Below the pieces are notes generated by a model. The model worked only from the letters and a program-made list of their open reading frames with translations, was not told the DNA's origin and searched no databases. A DNA stretch of 41,003 nucleotides, taken from contig NZ_LMFB01000019.1 in the NCBI RefSeq assembly GCF_001426685.1, forward strand, positions 1-41,003, in the 5' to 3' direction. This stretch comes from Rhizobium sp. Root483D2 (GTDB taxonomy: Bacteria; Pseudomonadota; Alphaproteobacteria; Rhizobiales; Rhizobiaceae). Made by a program: the position numbers and the translations under genes. Positions 24,154-32,046 of this stretch are shown here, piece by piece (position 1 is the stretch's first letter; every line of letters starts with the position of its first letter).

Positions 24154-25025
24154 TATGCGCCATCCTTCAGGTGCTGCTGTGAACGCCGTCCCAGTGATTG
24201 AGCGATGCGATCGAAGATGATAGCGAGAAACACGATGGCAAGCCCCGCAAAAAGCCCGGTGCTGACCTCAAGGCGCTGGATGCCCTGCAGAACCTGATAG
24301 CCGAGACCGCCCGCGCCGATCATGGAGGCGATGACGACCATCGACAATGCCATCATCGTCGTCTGGTTGATCCCGGCCATGATCGTCGGCATGGCAAGCG
24401 GCAACTGAGCGCGGAGAAGTTTCTGCCAGGATGTGGCGCCAAACGCGACGATCGCTTCGACGACTTCGCTATCCACCTGCCTGATGCCCAGATCGGTGAG
24501 GCGAATGACCGGCGGAATGGCGAAGAACACCGTTGCCAGCAAAGCGGGGATTTTGCCAGGGCCGAACAACATCACGAAGGGGATGAGATATACGAAGATC
24601 GGCATGGTCTGCATGATATCAAGCACCGGCAGACACGCCGCCCGCAACGTGTTCGACTGCGCCATGAGCACGCCTATCGGGATGCCAAGAACGATGGCAA
24701 GAATTGTTGAGGCCAGCATCAGCGCGATTGTCGCCATGGCTTCGTCCCAGACGCCGAGCAGCCCAACCGCAAAAAGCATTATTGCGGTAACGAGCGCGGT
24801 TTTCCAGTTGCGCGAGGCGGCGAGAGTGATGCCGGTGACCAGCACGATCGTCACATACCACGGCAGCCACTGCAGGATTTGCTCAAGCATCATCAGGCCG
24901 CGCAGCACGGGCAGGAAAAGGTGCTCGAGAAATTCACCATAATTTGCAACCACGGCCGTGAACCCGTCGTCTATGGCAAAGCGCAGAGAACGCAGATCGA
25001 TGATTTCAGGAAAATTGCTGGCCAA
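24153..25025 (-). CDS. Glycine-betaine/proline-type ABC importer permease (ProW-like)
   Basis: A 290-residue inner-membrane permease. The N-terminal part (residues 1-65) matches the ProW leader, with FTAVVANYGEFLEHLFLPVL. Further on ILAIVLGIPIGVLMAQ, DIMQTMPIFVYLIPFVMLFG and the EAA-type loop EAIVAFGATSWQKLLRAQLP are clear ProW signatures. The start is TTG at 25025, with AAGGA eight bases upstream. A small hairpin (25069-25100) separates it from the binding-protein gene. Confidence 0.9.
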   Translation of the reverse strand: MASNFPEIIDLRSLRFAIDDGFTAVVANYGEFLEHLFLPVLRGLMMLEQILQWLPWYVTIVLVTGITLAASRNWKTALVTAIMLFAVGLLGVWDEAMATIALMLASTILAIVLGIPIGVLMAQSNTLRAACLPVLDIMQTMPIFVYLIPFVMLFGPGKIPALLATVFFAIPPVIRLTDLGIRQVDSEVVEAIVAFGATSWQKLLRAQLPLAMPTIMAGINQTTMMALSMVVIASMIGAGGLGYQVLQGIQRLEVSTGLFAGLAIVFLAIIFDRIAQSLGRRSQQHLKDGA

Positions 25026-25068
25026 AATGTCAATCCTTGAAACGAGCGGCCGTCAGGTCGATGAGTGA

Positions 25069-25100
25069 TCCACGCCAAGCGGGATGCTGCCGGGCGTGGA
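25069..25100 (-). other. Intercistronic hairpin after the ProX-like gene
   Basis: TCCACGCC (25069-25076) pairs with GGCGTGGA (25093-25100) across a 16-base loop, between the binding-protein stop and the permease start on the minus strand. No T-run is seen. Its position matches the hairpins after the two other binding-protein genes at 5738 and 15687. Confidence 0.55.
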
Positions 25101-25114
25101 CCTGTCGTCATTCG

Positions 25115-26125
25115 TCAGAGGGACGCCTTGATCTTGTCCGCCACGTCAGCGGGGACCCACTTCGTCCAGATCGGCTCGTAATTCTTGAAGAAATAGGTAG
25201 CAACTTCCGCCGGCGATGCCTTGTTGTCGTCGCCCCATGCCAGGATCTCGCTCACCTGATCATTGGGCAACTGCATCTTGGACAGATAGTCTGCAACCGC
25301 AGGGGCCTTCTCCTTCAGCGAGGTCACCACGGCAACCGCCACTTCGCCGACAGCCCAGCCGGTCAGCTGCGGCGCTTCGCATTTGGTATCGGTAAGGCAG
25401 GTGAATTTCGCGGCGTCGTAGGCCGGCATGTCGAGACGCTTCAGCTTGTACTTGCCGATCACTTCCGTCGGCCCCCAGTAGTAGCCGACGAAGGGCGCCT
25501 TGCGCGCCGCCTGACGTGCGATCGTTGCCTTCAGGTTGGCCCCGGAACCGGTCGGGTAGATCTCGAATGTTTCTTCAATCCCCAAGGCCTTGATGAGATT
25601 GTTGGTGATGACCTCGCAACCCCAGCCCGGGGGGCAGGCGTAGAAGCGGCCCTTGTCGGGGTTGGAAGCATCTTCGAAGACCTTCCAGTTGGCTTTCAGA
25701 TCCTCGACCGATTTGATCTGCGGGTTCTTCTCGGCCAGATAGTCCGGGATCCACCAGCCTTCTTCACCTCCCTTTTCGAAAATGTCGCCCGCCTTGTAGA
25801 CATTGCCTTTGGCGATCATCTGATCCCAGGTTGCTTTGGCGGTGGAAACCCAGAGTTCCGGCGCGATATCAGGCTGGCTCTTGGTCAGCATGGAGGTTGC
25901 TGTTGGCACGGTGTCGCCCGGCACGATTTCCGCGTTGCAGCCGAAGCCGTCGGCGAGAACGGTTTTGGTCACGTTCGCCAGCATGCCGGCCGAAAGCCAG
26001 GTCATCTCGGCGATGGTGATCTTGTCCGTTGTCCCGCACTCTGTCGCCTGGGCTTGCTGCGCGGCAAGGCCGGCGGTCGCCGCGACAAAAGCGGCGAACA
26101 AACTCGTTGAGATCGAAATTTTCAT
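25115..26125 (-). CDS. Glycine-betaine/proline-type ABC importer, periplasmic binding protein (ProX-like)
   Basis: A 336-residue binding protein of the OpuAC family. The signal peptide is residues 1-27 (MKISISTSLF to AQQAQA), followed by TECGTTDKITIAEMTW. Internal Cys pairs (near YACPPGWGCE and FTCLTDTKCE) probably form disulphides. Several Trp residues (LWVSTAKATWDQM, GWWIPDY, GYYWGPTEV) could form the aromatic cage that binds quaternary amines in this family. GAGGGAACAA precedes the ATG. A 110-base AT-rich gap separates it from the Ldh2-type gene upstream and may contain a second promoter. Ligand class is inferred as a betaine or similar cationic amino acid. Confidence 0.88.
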   Translation of the reverse strand: MKISISTSLFAAFVAATAGLAAQQAQATECGTTDKITIAEMTWLSAGMLANVTKTVLADGFGCNAEIVPGDTVPTATSMLTKSQPDIAPELWVSTAKATWDQMIAKGNVYKAGDIFEKGGEEGWWIPDYLAEKNPQIKSVEDLKANWKVFEDASNPDKGRFYACPPGWGCEVITNNLIKALGIEETFEIYPTGSGANLKATIARQAARKAPFVGYYWGPTEVIGKYKLKRLDMPAYDAAKFTCLTDTKCEAPQLTGWAVGEVAVAVVTSLKEKAPAVADYLSKMQLPNDQVSEILAWGDDNKASPAEVATYFFKNYEPIWTKWVPADVADKIKASL

Positions 26126-26235
26126 TGTTGTTCCCTCGTTCTGGCTTGGCCCGGACTACGTGACGGGCATATGAACGATGGCCAACAAATCCTCTTTAAT
26201 CAAATCGAAACAACTTATCCAAATTTCAATTTTTC

Positions 26236-27234
26236 TTAAGTCATTGCGGCAATACGAGACAAGAGGCTGGCGTCAACGGAAACACCGTCGCGCTGTGCCA
26301 TTCGCCGCGCTTCTGCCCGCCTTGATCCTGGCAGGCGAGCTCCCTCCTGAACATTGATCGCCGCCATCAAAGCCTCCACCTGACTTTGAAAATGTCCGGA
26401 AAATGCAACGGGATCGAAGGCGATGAAGCATTGGCCGGTGCGCGGCGGCCCCCCGGCATCGCCGGAAAAGGCACTTGCGTCCTTGCTGAGAACGGCGCCG
26501 GAGAGACAGGAGGCAAGGAGTTCCACCATGAGCCCAGCCCCAAATCCCTTATAGCCACCCGCTGGCAGCATGGCGCCGTCGAGAGCCTCTTTCGCATCCG
26601 TGGTTGGCCGGCCTTTGCTGTCGATCGCCCAGCCAGGTTCGATCGCGCGGCCTTCGCGGGCGCGAAGCAAGATTTCGGATTTGGCGATCGCACTGGCCGA
26701 CTGGTCGATGACGAAGGCGGCGGCGCCTTTTCCGTCGGGTACGGCAACAGCGAAAGGATTGGTGCCGATGACGGATCTGCGCCCGCCGGGCGGTGCGATC
26801 GATGCCGGTGCGTGGGTGGTGCACAGGCCGAGAAACCCATGCATGGCGATACGCTCCGCGTGATGGCCAAGCACGCCACAATTGTAGGAGTTGCTGACCG
26901 TGAGGGCGGCAACGCCGTTGTCGCGCACCGCCTGCATGAAGGCATCCCAGCCGGCATCGATTGCCGGATGGGCAAACCCCGTTGCGGCATCGACTGTAAC
27001 GGCGCCCGGGCGCGGCTGCGACACGGTTGGAACGGCCGCGCCATCAACCTTGCCGGAGCGCAGGTGGCTTGCATATATCGGCACGTAGAGCAGGCCGTGA
27101 CTGCGGATACCGTCCTGTTCCGCCAGCCGCGTCGATCGCGCGACGGAGGCGGCGTTGGCCGCAGTCGCTCCGGCCGCCGTCAAGGCGTAGTGGCATGCCG
27201 CCTCGATCGCGTCGAGGCTCATCCGAAAGGTCAA
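26236..27234 (-). CDS. Ldh2-family NAD(P)H-dependent oxidoreductase
   Basis: A 332-residue enzyme of the malate/L-sulfolactate/ureidoglycolate dehydrogenase family. It carries the active-site His in RSHGLLYVPIYASHLRSG, the cofactor segments IGTNPFAVAVP and FVIDQSASAIAKSEI, and YKGFGAGLMVELLA near the C-terminus. The family also contains delta-1-piperideine-2-carboxylate and delta-1-pyrroline-2-carboxylate reductases, which act in proline and lysine-type catabolism. That role would fit the betaine/proline-type importer, but is an inference. The start chosen is TTG 27234 because GAGGAG lies 7 bases upstream. TTG 27240 is too close to it, and ATG 27222 has no suitable site. It begins 11 bases after the DUF3726-like gene. 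Confidence 0.83.
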   Translation of the reverse strand: MTFRMSLDAIEAACHYALTAAGATAANAASVARSTRLAEQDGIRSHGLLYVPIYASHLRSGKVDGAAVPTVSQPRPGAVTVDAATGFAHPAIDAGWDAFMQAVRDNGVAALTVSNSYNCGVLGHHAERIAMHGFLGLCTTHAPASIAPPGGRRSVIGTNPFAVAVPDGKGAAAFVIDQSASAIAKSEILLRAREGRAIEPGWAIDSKGRPTTDAKEALDGAMLPAGGYKGFGAGLMVELLASCLSGAVLSKDASAFSGDAGGPPRTGQCFIAFDPVAFSGHFQSQVEALMAAINVQEGARLPGSRRAEARRMAQRDGVSVDASLLSRIAAMT

Positions 27235-27245
27235 AATCAAACTCC

Positions 27246-27830
27246 TCAGTCGTTGTCCGTTTTTGCGGCGCCTGCCCCGCGTACCCGTGATTGTTGCGAG
27301 GCGGGAACGTAGGTGCGCGCACAGAGCGCTGCGGCAGCGGCCAGCACCGCTTCCGTCGTCGGCTGCGGGCGGCGCTCACCGGCGCGCGCCGCCGTTGCCT
27401 TCGGCCGCATCTGAATGCGGATGTTGCCGAGAAAACCGGGCAGGAGCCGTACTTCTGCCGTGGAAAAGATTTCATCTCCCGCTTCGATAACGATATCCGC
27501 ATGGACCGTGTCTGCCATGGCACCGCAAAGACCGTAGAAAAGTGGCATCGAGGACAGGCCATCGGTGCAAACCGCCTGCCTTGCCGGGCTCGATAACAGC
27601 CTGTCCAGATCAAACAGCACGGCGACAACCGAAGCCGCGTCATCCGGGGAAGTCTGTTCACCCGCGGTCAGAAATCGCACGGCCTCGGCAAGGCCGTCAT
27701 AACCTCTCGCCGAAAGCCAGCGCGCCGCACGGCCGATCTCTTCCGCAACACCAAGCGTCAGCCCGGCTCCAAGCGCTGCCTTGCGCGTGGTCATCTCAAC
27801 CTCGTTGAGCGACAGTTCGACCGTACTCAT
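27246..27830 (-). CDS. DUF3726-like protein of unknown function
   Basis: A 194-residue protein that I place, with moderate certainty, in the DUF3726 family by its opening pattern: LSLNEVEMTTRKAALGAG, then GVAEEIGRAARWLSARGYDG. There is no signal peptide, membrane span or recognised catalytic motif. The C-terminal 40 residues are Ala/Arg-rich. The ATG at 27830 forms an ATGA overlap with the stop of the upstream 550-residue protein gene, which decides the start over the earlier in-frame ATG at 27851. Tight coupling to that gene suggests the two products work together, perhaps as subunits. No biochemical function can be proposed from sequence. Confidence 0.7.
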   Translation of the reverse strand: MSTVELSLNEVEMTTRKAALGAGLTLGVAEEIGRAARWLSARGYDGLAEAVRFLTAGEQTSPDDAASVVAVLFDLDRLLSSPARQAVCTDGLSSMPLFYGLCGAMADTVHADIVIEAGDEIFSTAEVRLLPGFLGNIRIQMRPKATAARAGERRPQPTTEAVLAAAAALCARTYVPASQQSRVRGAGAAKTDND

Positions 27831-29479
27831 GTCAGCACCGGCAGCCAGCAATTGTCGGTCTCGCCCGCACCGATATCGTCGAAATCCGGCGCGCCCTGAA
27901 ACAAGGTTATTCGCGTCCAGCGGTCAGAGCGGGGATCGAACTTCGCCGCTCCGAAGAAGGACAGCTTGCAGCGCAGCATGTCGATGGGAAGGCAGGTACC
28001 GGCGATGAGATTGTCGCGGATCTCAGAATAGGGGGCGGCATCGGCCATCTGCACCCGGCGCACGACATGGCGATGCTGCGGATAGCGCGCCACGAAGGAG
28101 GCGACATCCAAGAGCCCGGATTCGGCACTCAAATCCTCCCGCAACGCCCCGATCTGTCGCGCGATATCGAGTGGCAGTTCACGGTCGGCCCCCGGCTCCT
28201 CATAGCGTTGCCCCAGTCGCGGCTCCAGTTTTTCCTCCGAGACGTACCAAAACTGCGAGGTTTCGCTCTTTTCCCGAAAATCGATACCGGATGCCCAGCC
28301 GAAGTGGCGATCCAGCAATGCGCGCAGTGCTGACAGCGGCATTGCAGGCATGAGATGGCCTTCGCTCGCCACGGCCATACCGTCGCAAAAAGCGTCCACG
28401 ACAGGACCCGCCGCCTCGATTAATAGCGCTGCAGCCAGTTCCTGGAAATCCACCGAGCGCAGCCTCGACCTCGCGGCAATGTCGGCTGCGGAGGATGGAG
28501 CGTGCTCAAGTTCGACCAGTTCGTCCGCCCATTCCTTACGCAGAATGGCGATCCGTTCGGAAAGACCGGCATCATCGACGTTCCATTGCCGAAGGTGCTC
28601 CACCGTGTTGCGCCAAAGGTCAAGAATGCGTTCGGGCTTCACCAGCGCTTCCCCGCCAAGCACCATGGCCAGCGCCTTTTCACGTGCCGTAATCCAGGCA
28701 TTCAACAAAGCGGGGTGATGGACCAGAAACGGTGCCATGCCGAGGCCGGTGGAGTTCCCCATGCCAAGATGCTGCTTCAGGGATCGCTGCAGAGAAACGA
28801 AGGTTTCAGGAGACCGGCAGCGCGCCATATGCTCGACAAGATCATGGGAAAAGCCGCGGATCAACCAGACTGCCAGCATTTCTGCTTGAAACGGTCCCGC
28901 CATCTCCGGCCGGTGCGAAATCACGAAGCGGTCTGCAATGCCGAATTTTCCGTTTCCGTAAACGGCGGTCGTGCGCATCAGGTATCCGACGTCCAGTACC
29001 AGATCGCGGTCCGGCTGGCGGCCGCTTGCCAGTCTCGCGACGACATGCTCGAAAAAGCGCACCGACTTGTTGGCCCTGCTGAGCACCAGATCGCTCTCGC
29101 GGAAACGTCCGGCTTCCTGCAAGGGTGCATTCCGCGACAGGCGGTCAAGTTCGGGCGCATCCGGGGTTCCATCATAGAGCACGAAACTCGTATCCCAGGC
29201 TTCAGCAATGACCCTGTCGGTGCGGTCTTCGTCCGCAAGCTGGGTCGAAAACGCAACAAGGCTGTATGTGTTGCCTGCGAGGACGACGCTGTAGACCGCG
29301 CGCCCATATCCGTCCCCGTCGATATCCCAAAGCGGACGCGAGACCTTCGCCTTTTCCGCAGCAAGCCGGCGCAGCAGGCTGCGCGTGAAGCTGAGCCGCG
29401 TCGGGAACGATGCGCCGAGCCTCTTCAGCCGCATCACCTCGTCCGGGCTGCGCAGCCGGCTTGCGCTGCCCGCGTTCAT
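27827..29479 (-). CDS. Unrecognised 550-residue protein of the LysR-linked catabolic operon
   Basis: I do not recognise this protein. It is 550 residues, apparently soluble, without signal peptide or membrane spans. Segments that look conserved rather than random include WDIDGDGYGRA (residues 51-61), ADRFVISHRPEMAGPFQAEM (182-201) and LGMGNSTGLGMAPFLVHHP (238-256), a Gly- and His-rich stretch suggestive of a ligand or active site. The C-terminal half is helical and acidic. The ATG at 29479 is set by an ATGA overlap with the preceding M19-like gene; the frame remains open for 113 more codons upstream, but those lie inside that gene. Its own stop overlaps the DUF3726-like gene by four bases. 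Coupling on both sides means it is probably central to the pathway. Confidence 0.8.
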   Translation of the reverse strand: MNAGSASRLRSPDEVMRLKRLGASFPTRLSFTRSLLRRLAAEKAKVSRPLWDIDGDGYGRAVYSVVLAGNTYSLVAFSTQLADEDRTDRVIAEAWDTSFVLYDGTPDAPELDRLSRNAPLQEAGRFRESDLVLSRANKSVRFFEHVVARLASGRQPDRDLVLDVGYLMRTTAVYGNGKFGIADRFVISHRPEMAGPFQAEMLAVWLIRGFSHDLVEHMARCRSPETFVSLQRSLKQHLGMGNSTGLGMAPFLVHHPALLNAWITAREKALAMVLGGEALVKPERILDLWRNTVEHLRQWNVDDAGLSERIAILRKEWADELVELEHAPSSAADIAARSRLRSVDFQELAAALLIEAAGPVVDAFCDGMAVASEGHLMPAMPLSALRALLDRHFGWASGIDFREKSETSQFWYVSEEKLEPRLGQRYEEPGADRELPLDIARQIGALREDLSAESGLLDVASFVARYPQHRHVVRRVQMADAAPYSEIRDNLIAGTCLPIDMLRCKLSFFGAAKFDPRSDRWTRITLFQGAPDFDDIGAGETDNCWLPVLT

Positions 29480-30495
29480 TGCGCCGCAACCCGTTCTCCC
29501 CAGGCCGCAGGGCCGAAAGAATGGCCATAGAAGCGCAACCAATTCCCGCCCATGATCCCGGACACTTCGGAGGGCGAGAAGCCCGCGTCGCTCAGGCCCC
29601 GGGTGATATTGGTCAGCGACAGATTGTTGCTGAACCAGGAGGGCTGTTGAGGCCAACCGGCTTCGCTCGCTGTTCCCTCGCCGTAATCCGTCGTCTTCGA
29701 CCAGCGGCCATTGCGCATCCAGGTCACGATGGAGTCGGGCTGGTCCTGGCAGAGATCGCTGCCGATTCCCAAATTCTCCGCCCCATACCGCGACGCGGAT
29801 TCCGCGATCATCTCGCAAAAGGACTGCAACGTGCAGGAGGCACCGCCTTTCAGGTGATGGGCATACATGGAAAAGCCGAGCATGCCGCCGGAACCGGTGA
29901 GGGCGCGCAGAACCGTATCAGACTTGCTCCTCAGTCCGTTATGCCACCAGGACGGATTGGCATGGGTGATGGCAATCGGGCGGGCCGAAATCTCGATTGT
30001 CTCCAGCGTGGAACGCTCTGACGAATGGCTCATGTCGATGACCATGCCGACGCGGTTCATTTCCGCAATCACCTGCCTGCCGAAGCGCGTCACGCCCGTA
30101 TCGACGGCTTCGTAACAGCCCGTGGCCAGCAGCGACTGGTTGTTGTAGGTCAATTGCATGAAGCGGATGCCGAGCGCGTGGCAAACCTCGACCAGCCCGA
30201 TATCATCCTCGATGGGCGACGGGTTCTGCAGGCCGAAAAAGATTGCGGTCCGCTCTTGCTCTATCGCCTTCTTGACGTCGCCCGCGTCGCGGCCGAGAAA
30301 GATAAGGTCGGAGTGATTTTCGAAATGCCGGTTCCAGGCCGCGATGTTGGAAACGGTCTCACGAAAGTTCTCGTGATAGGCAATCGTTGCATGAACGGCG
30401 TGAACGCCGCCCGCCCGCATTTGGCGGAACACGGTCTCGCTCCATTTGGCATATTGCAGGCAGTCGATCAGCGGGCTGGCGATGGTTTGGGTCAT
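29476..30495 (-). CDS. M19 (membrane/renal dipeptidase) family protein with altered metal ligands
   Basis: A 339-residue TIM-barrel protein of the M19 dipeptidase family. Recognisable family segments are IEDDIGLVEVCHALGIRFMQ with LTYNNQ following, VIDMSH (H157), ITHANPS (H178) and LGIGSDL. Against the canonical enzyme, the first zinc-ligand motif (usually IDGHND near the N-terminus) reads IDCLQYA (residues 10-16). The bridging Glu of the usual GxE position is Gln (Q90 in FGLQN). Two His ligands remain. It has no signal peptide, so it is cytoplasmic, unlike secreted dipeptidases. It may hold one metal or hydrolyse a non-peptide amide. The ATG at 30495 lies five bases after the dehydrogenase stop. 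Classification is firm; activity is not. Confidence 0.8.
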   Translation of the reverse strand: MTQTIASPLIDCLQYAKWSETVFRQMRAGGVHAVHATIAYHENFRETVSNIAAWNRHFENHSDLIFLGRDAGDVKKAIEQERTAIFFGLQNPSPIEDDIGLVEVCHALGIRFMQLTYNNQSLLATGCYEAVDTGVTRFGRQVIAEMNRVGMVIDMSHSSERSTLETIEISARPIAITHANPSWWHNGLRSKSDTVLRALTGSGGMLGFSMYAHHLKGGASCTLQSFCEMIAESASRYGAENLGIGSDLCQDQPDSIVTWMRNGRWSKTTDYGEGTASEAGWPQQPSWFSNNLSLTNITRGLSDAGFSPSEVSGIMGGNWLRFYGHSFGPAAWGERVAAQ

Positions 30496-30499
30496 GGCG

Positions 30500-31951
30500 T
30501 CACTCCGGATTTCCGGCGCGGATATAGGCCGTCTTGATCTGCGTGTAGAATTCTGCGGCGTTGCGTCCTTGCTCGCGCGGTCCGGAGCTTGAATTCTTCC
30601 GGCCACCGAACGGCACATGATAGTCGGTTCCGGCGGTCGGCAGGTTGATCGTCACGCAGCCGGTTTCGACATGTCGACGGAAATGCGTGGCGCGCGCAAG
30701 CGAAGACGTGAAAATGCCCGCAACCAGCCCGAAATCCGTATCGTTGACTTTCTCCAGCCCCTCTTCATAACTCGAAACCGCCTGGACGGCGCTGATCGGC
30801 GCGAACATTTCCTCGCGGTTGAGCGGCATGTCGTTTGTGGTACCGGTCAGAAGTGCCGGGGACATGTAGTAGCCCTGATGAGCAAGTTCGATCCTCTCGC
30901 CGCCATAGGCGACGGTGGCGCCCGATTTCCGGGCCGCGTCGATCCAGCCAAGGTTCGATTCCAGCTGACGCGCGCTGACGACCGGACCAATGCGCGTGGA
31001 AGCGTCGAGCGCGTGACCGACCGTCATCTGTGACAAAGCCCCTGTAAGCTTTTCCACAAAGGCGTCGTGGATCTGTTCATGCACGATGAGCCGGGAGCTT
31101 GCAGTGCATTTCTGGCCGGTGCCGGAATAGCCGCCGGATACGGCCGCAGAGACCGCAAGTTCGAGATCTGCGTCCTCCATCACCAGAAGTGCATTCTTCG
31201 AGCCGAGCTCGAGTTGGTATTTGGTGAGATTGGGCGCCGCAGCGATGGCCACCTGCCGGCCGACCTCATAGGAGCCGGTGAAGGTCACCGCATCGATGCC
31301 GCGATGTCCGGCGAGCCCGTGGCCGATATCCTTGCCGGTGCCCATCAGAAGCTGGAACGTGCCTTCCGGCAGCCCGGCTCGATGGATGATCTCGGCGAGA
31401 GCCCAGGCCGAAGCTGGTGTTTCGTTGGCAGGCTTCCAGATGACGGCATTGCCGTAAGCCAGAGCCGGCGCGATTTTCCAGCTGGCGGTCGCCATCGGGA
31501 AATTCCACGGGGAGATGACCGCCACCACGCCCATCGGCTCGCGCCGCATATCGATCTCGATGCCGGGCCGGACGGAGTCGGCATTCTCGCCCAGCTGCCG
31601 CAGCGTCTCGGCCGCATAATATGTGAAGAACTGCCCGGCCCGGTAAACCTCGCCCTTGCCTTCCGCGAGCGGCTTTCCTTCTTCGCGCGACAGAAGCTCT
31701 CCCAGTTCGGCCGAGCGCTTCATCAGTTCCTCGCCGATGCTTTGCAATATGTTCTGCCGCTGCTCCAGCCCGACGCCGCGCCAGGCGCGCGCGGCTATCT
31801 TTGCGGCGTCCACGGCGCGGTCCAGATCGTTGCGATCCGCCTGCGCGAACAAACCGACCAGATCGGCAATGTCCGAAGGATTCCGGTTCTCGATCGAAAC
31901 ATCGTTCTTTGTCCAGGCGCCGGCGATGAGATTCTGATGGATATTTGTCAT
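30500..31951 (-). CDS. NAD(P)-dependent aldehyde dehydrogenase
   Basis: A 483-residue enzyme of the ALDH superfamily that oxidises an aldehyde to the carboxylate. The catalytic set is complete: N150 (SPWNFP), general base E249 (LELGSKN) and nucleophile C282 (GTGQKCTASS). The cofactor loop FTGSYEVGRQ is present, and the ending YHVPFGGRKNSSSGPREQGR resembles alpha-ketoglutaric-semialdehyde dehydrogenases, which serve hydroxyproline and sugar-acid pathways. This hints at a substrate but does not prove it. AAGGAGAAGG lies before ATG 31951; the longer reading to 31999 has no such site. It is the first gene of the operon divergent from the LysR gene. Confidence 0.9.
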   Translation of the reverse strand: MTNIHQNLIAGAWTKNDVSIENRNPSDIADLVGLFAQADRNDLDRAVDAAKIAARAWRGVGLEQRQNILQSIGEELMKRSAELGELLSREEGKPLAEGKGEVYRAGQFFTYYAAETLRQLGENADSVRPGIEIDMRREPMGVVAVISPWNFPMATASWKIAPALAYGNAVIWKPANETPASAWALAEIIHRAGLPEGTFQLLMGTGKDIGHGLAGHRGIDAVTFTGSYEVGRQVAIAAAPNLTKYQLELGSKNALLVMEDADLELAVSAAVSGGYSGTGQKCTASSRLIVHEQIHDAFVEKLTGALSQMTVGHALDASTRIGPVVSARQLESNLGWIDAARKSGATVAYGGERIELAHQGYYMSPALLTGTTNDMPLNREEMFAPISAVQAVSSYEEGLEKVNDTDFGLVAGIFTSSLARATHFRRHVETGCVTINLPTAGTDYHVPFGGRKNSSSGPREQGRNAAEFYTQIKTAYIRAGNPE

Positions 31952-32000
31952 ATGCCTTCTCCTTGGCCTGCAGATTGCCAATCGGATCACTTCAAGCAAG

Positions 32001-32012
32001 CAGAAATTTCTG
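32001..32012. promoter_or_regulatory. Palindrome 1 in the LysR-ALDH intergenic region
   Basis: CAGAAATTTCTG is a perfect 12-bp palindrome, 50-61 bases upstream of the aldehyde dehydrogenase start and 35-46 upstream of the LysR start. It is a candidate half of the site bound by the divergent LysR-type protein. Confidence 0.55.
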
Positions 32013-32020
32013 TTACAAAC

Positions 32021-32035
32021 TTCAGAATTATTGAA
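32021..32035. promoter_or_regulatory. Palindrome 2 (T-N11-A-like) in the LysR-ALDH intergenic region
   Basis: TTCAGAATTATTGAA has inverted arms TTCA/TGAA and contains the T-N11-A pattern of LysR binding sites. Its centre is about 21.5 bases from that of the palindrome at 32001-32012, i.e. two helical turns. It ends 11 bases before the LysR start, so binding could also repress the regulator. Confidence 0.5.
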
Positions 32036-32046
32036 ACAGGTGCGCT

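Noticed and set aside
25037..26110. 357-codon open frame on the + strand
   Set aside because: It is the mirror of the ProX-like binding-protein gene, whose signal peptide and family motifs are clear.
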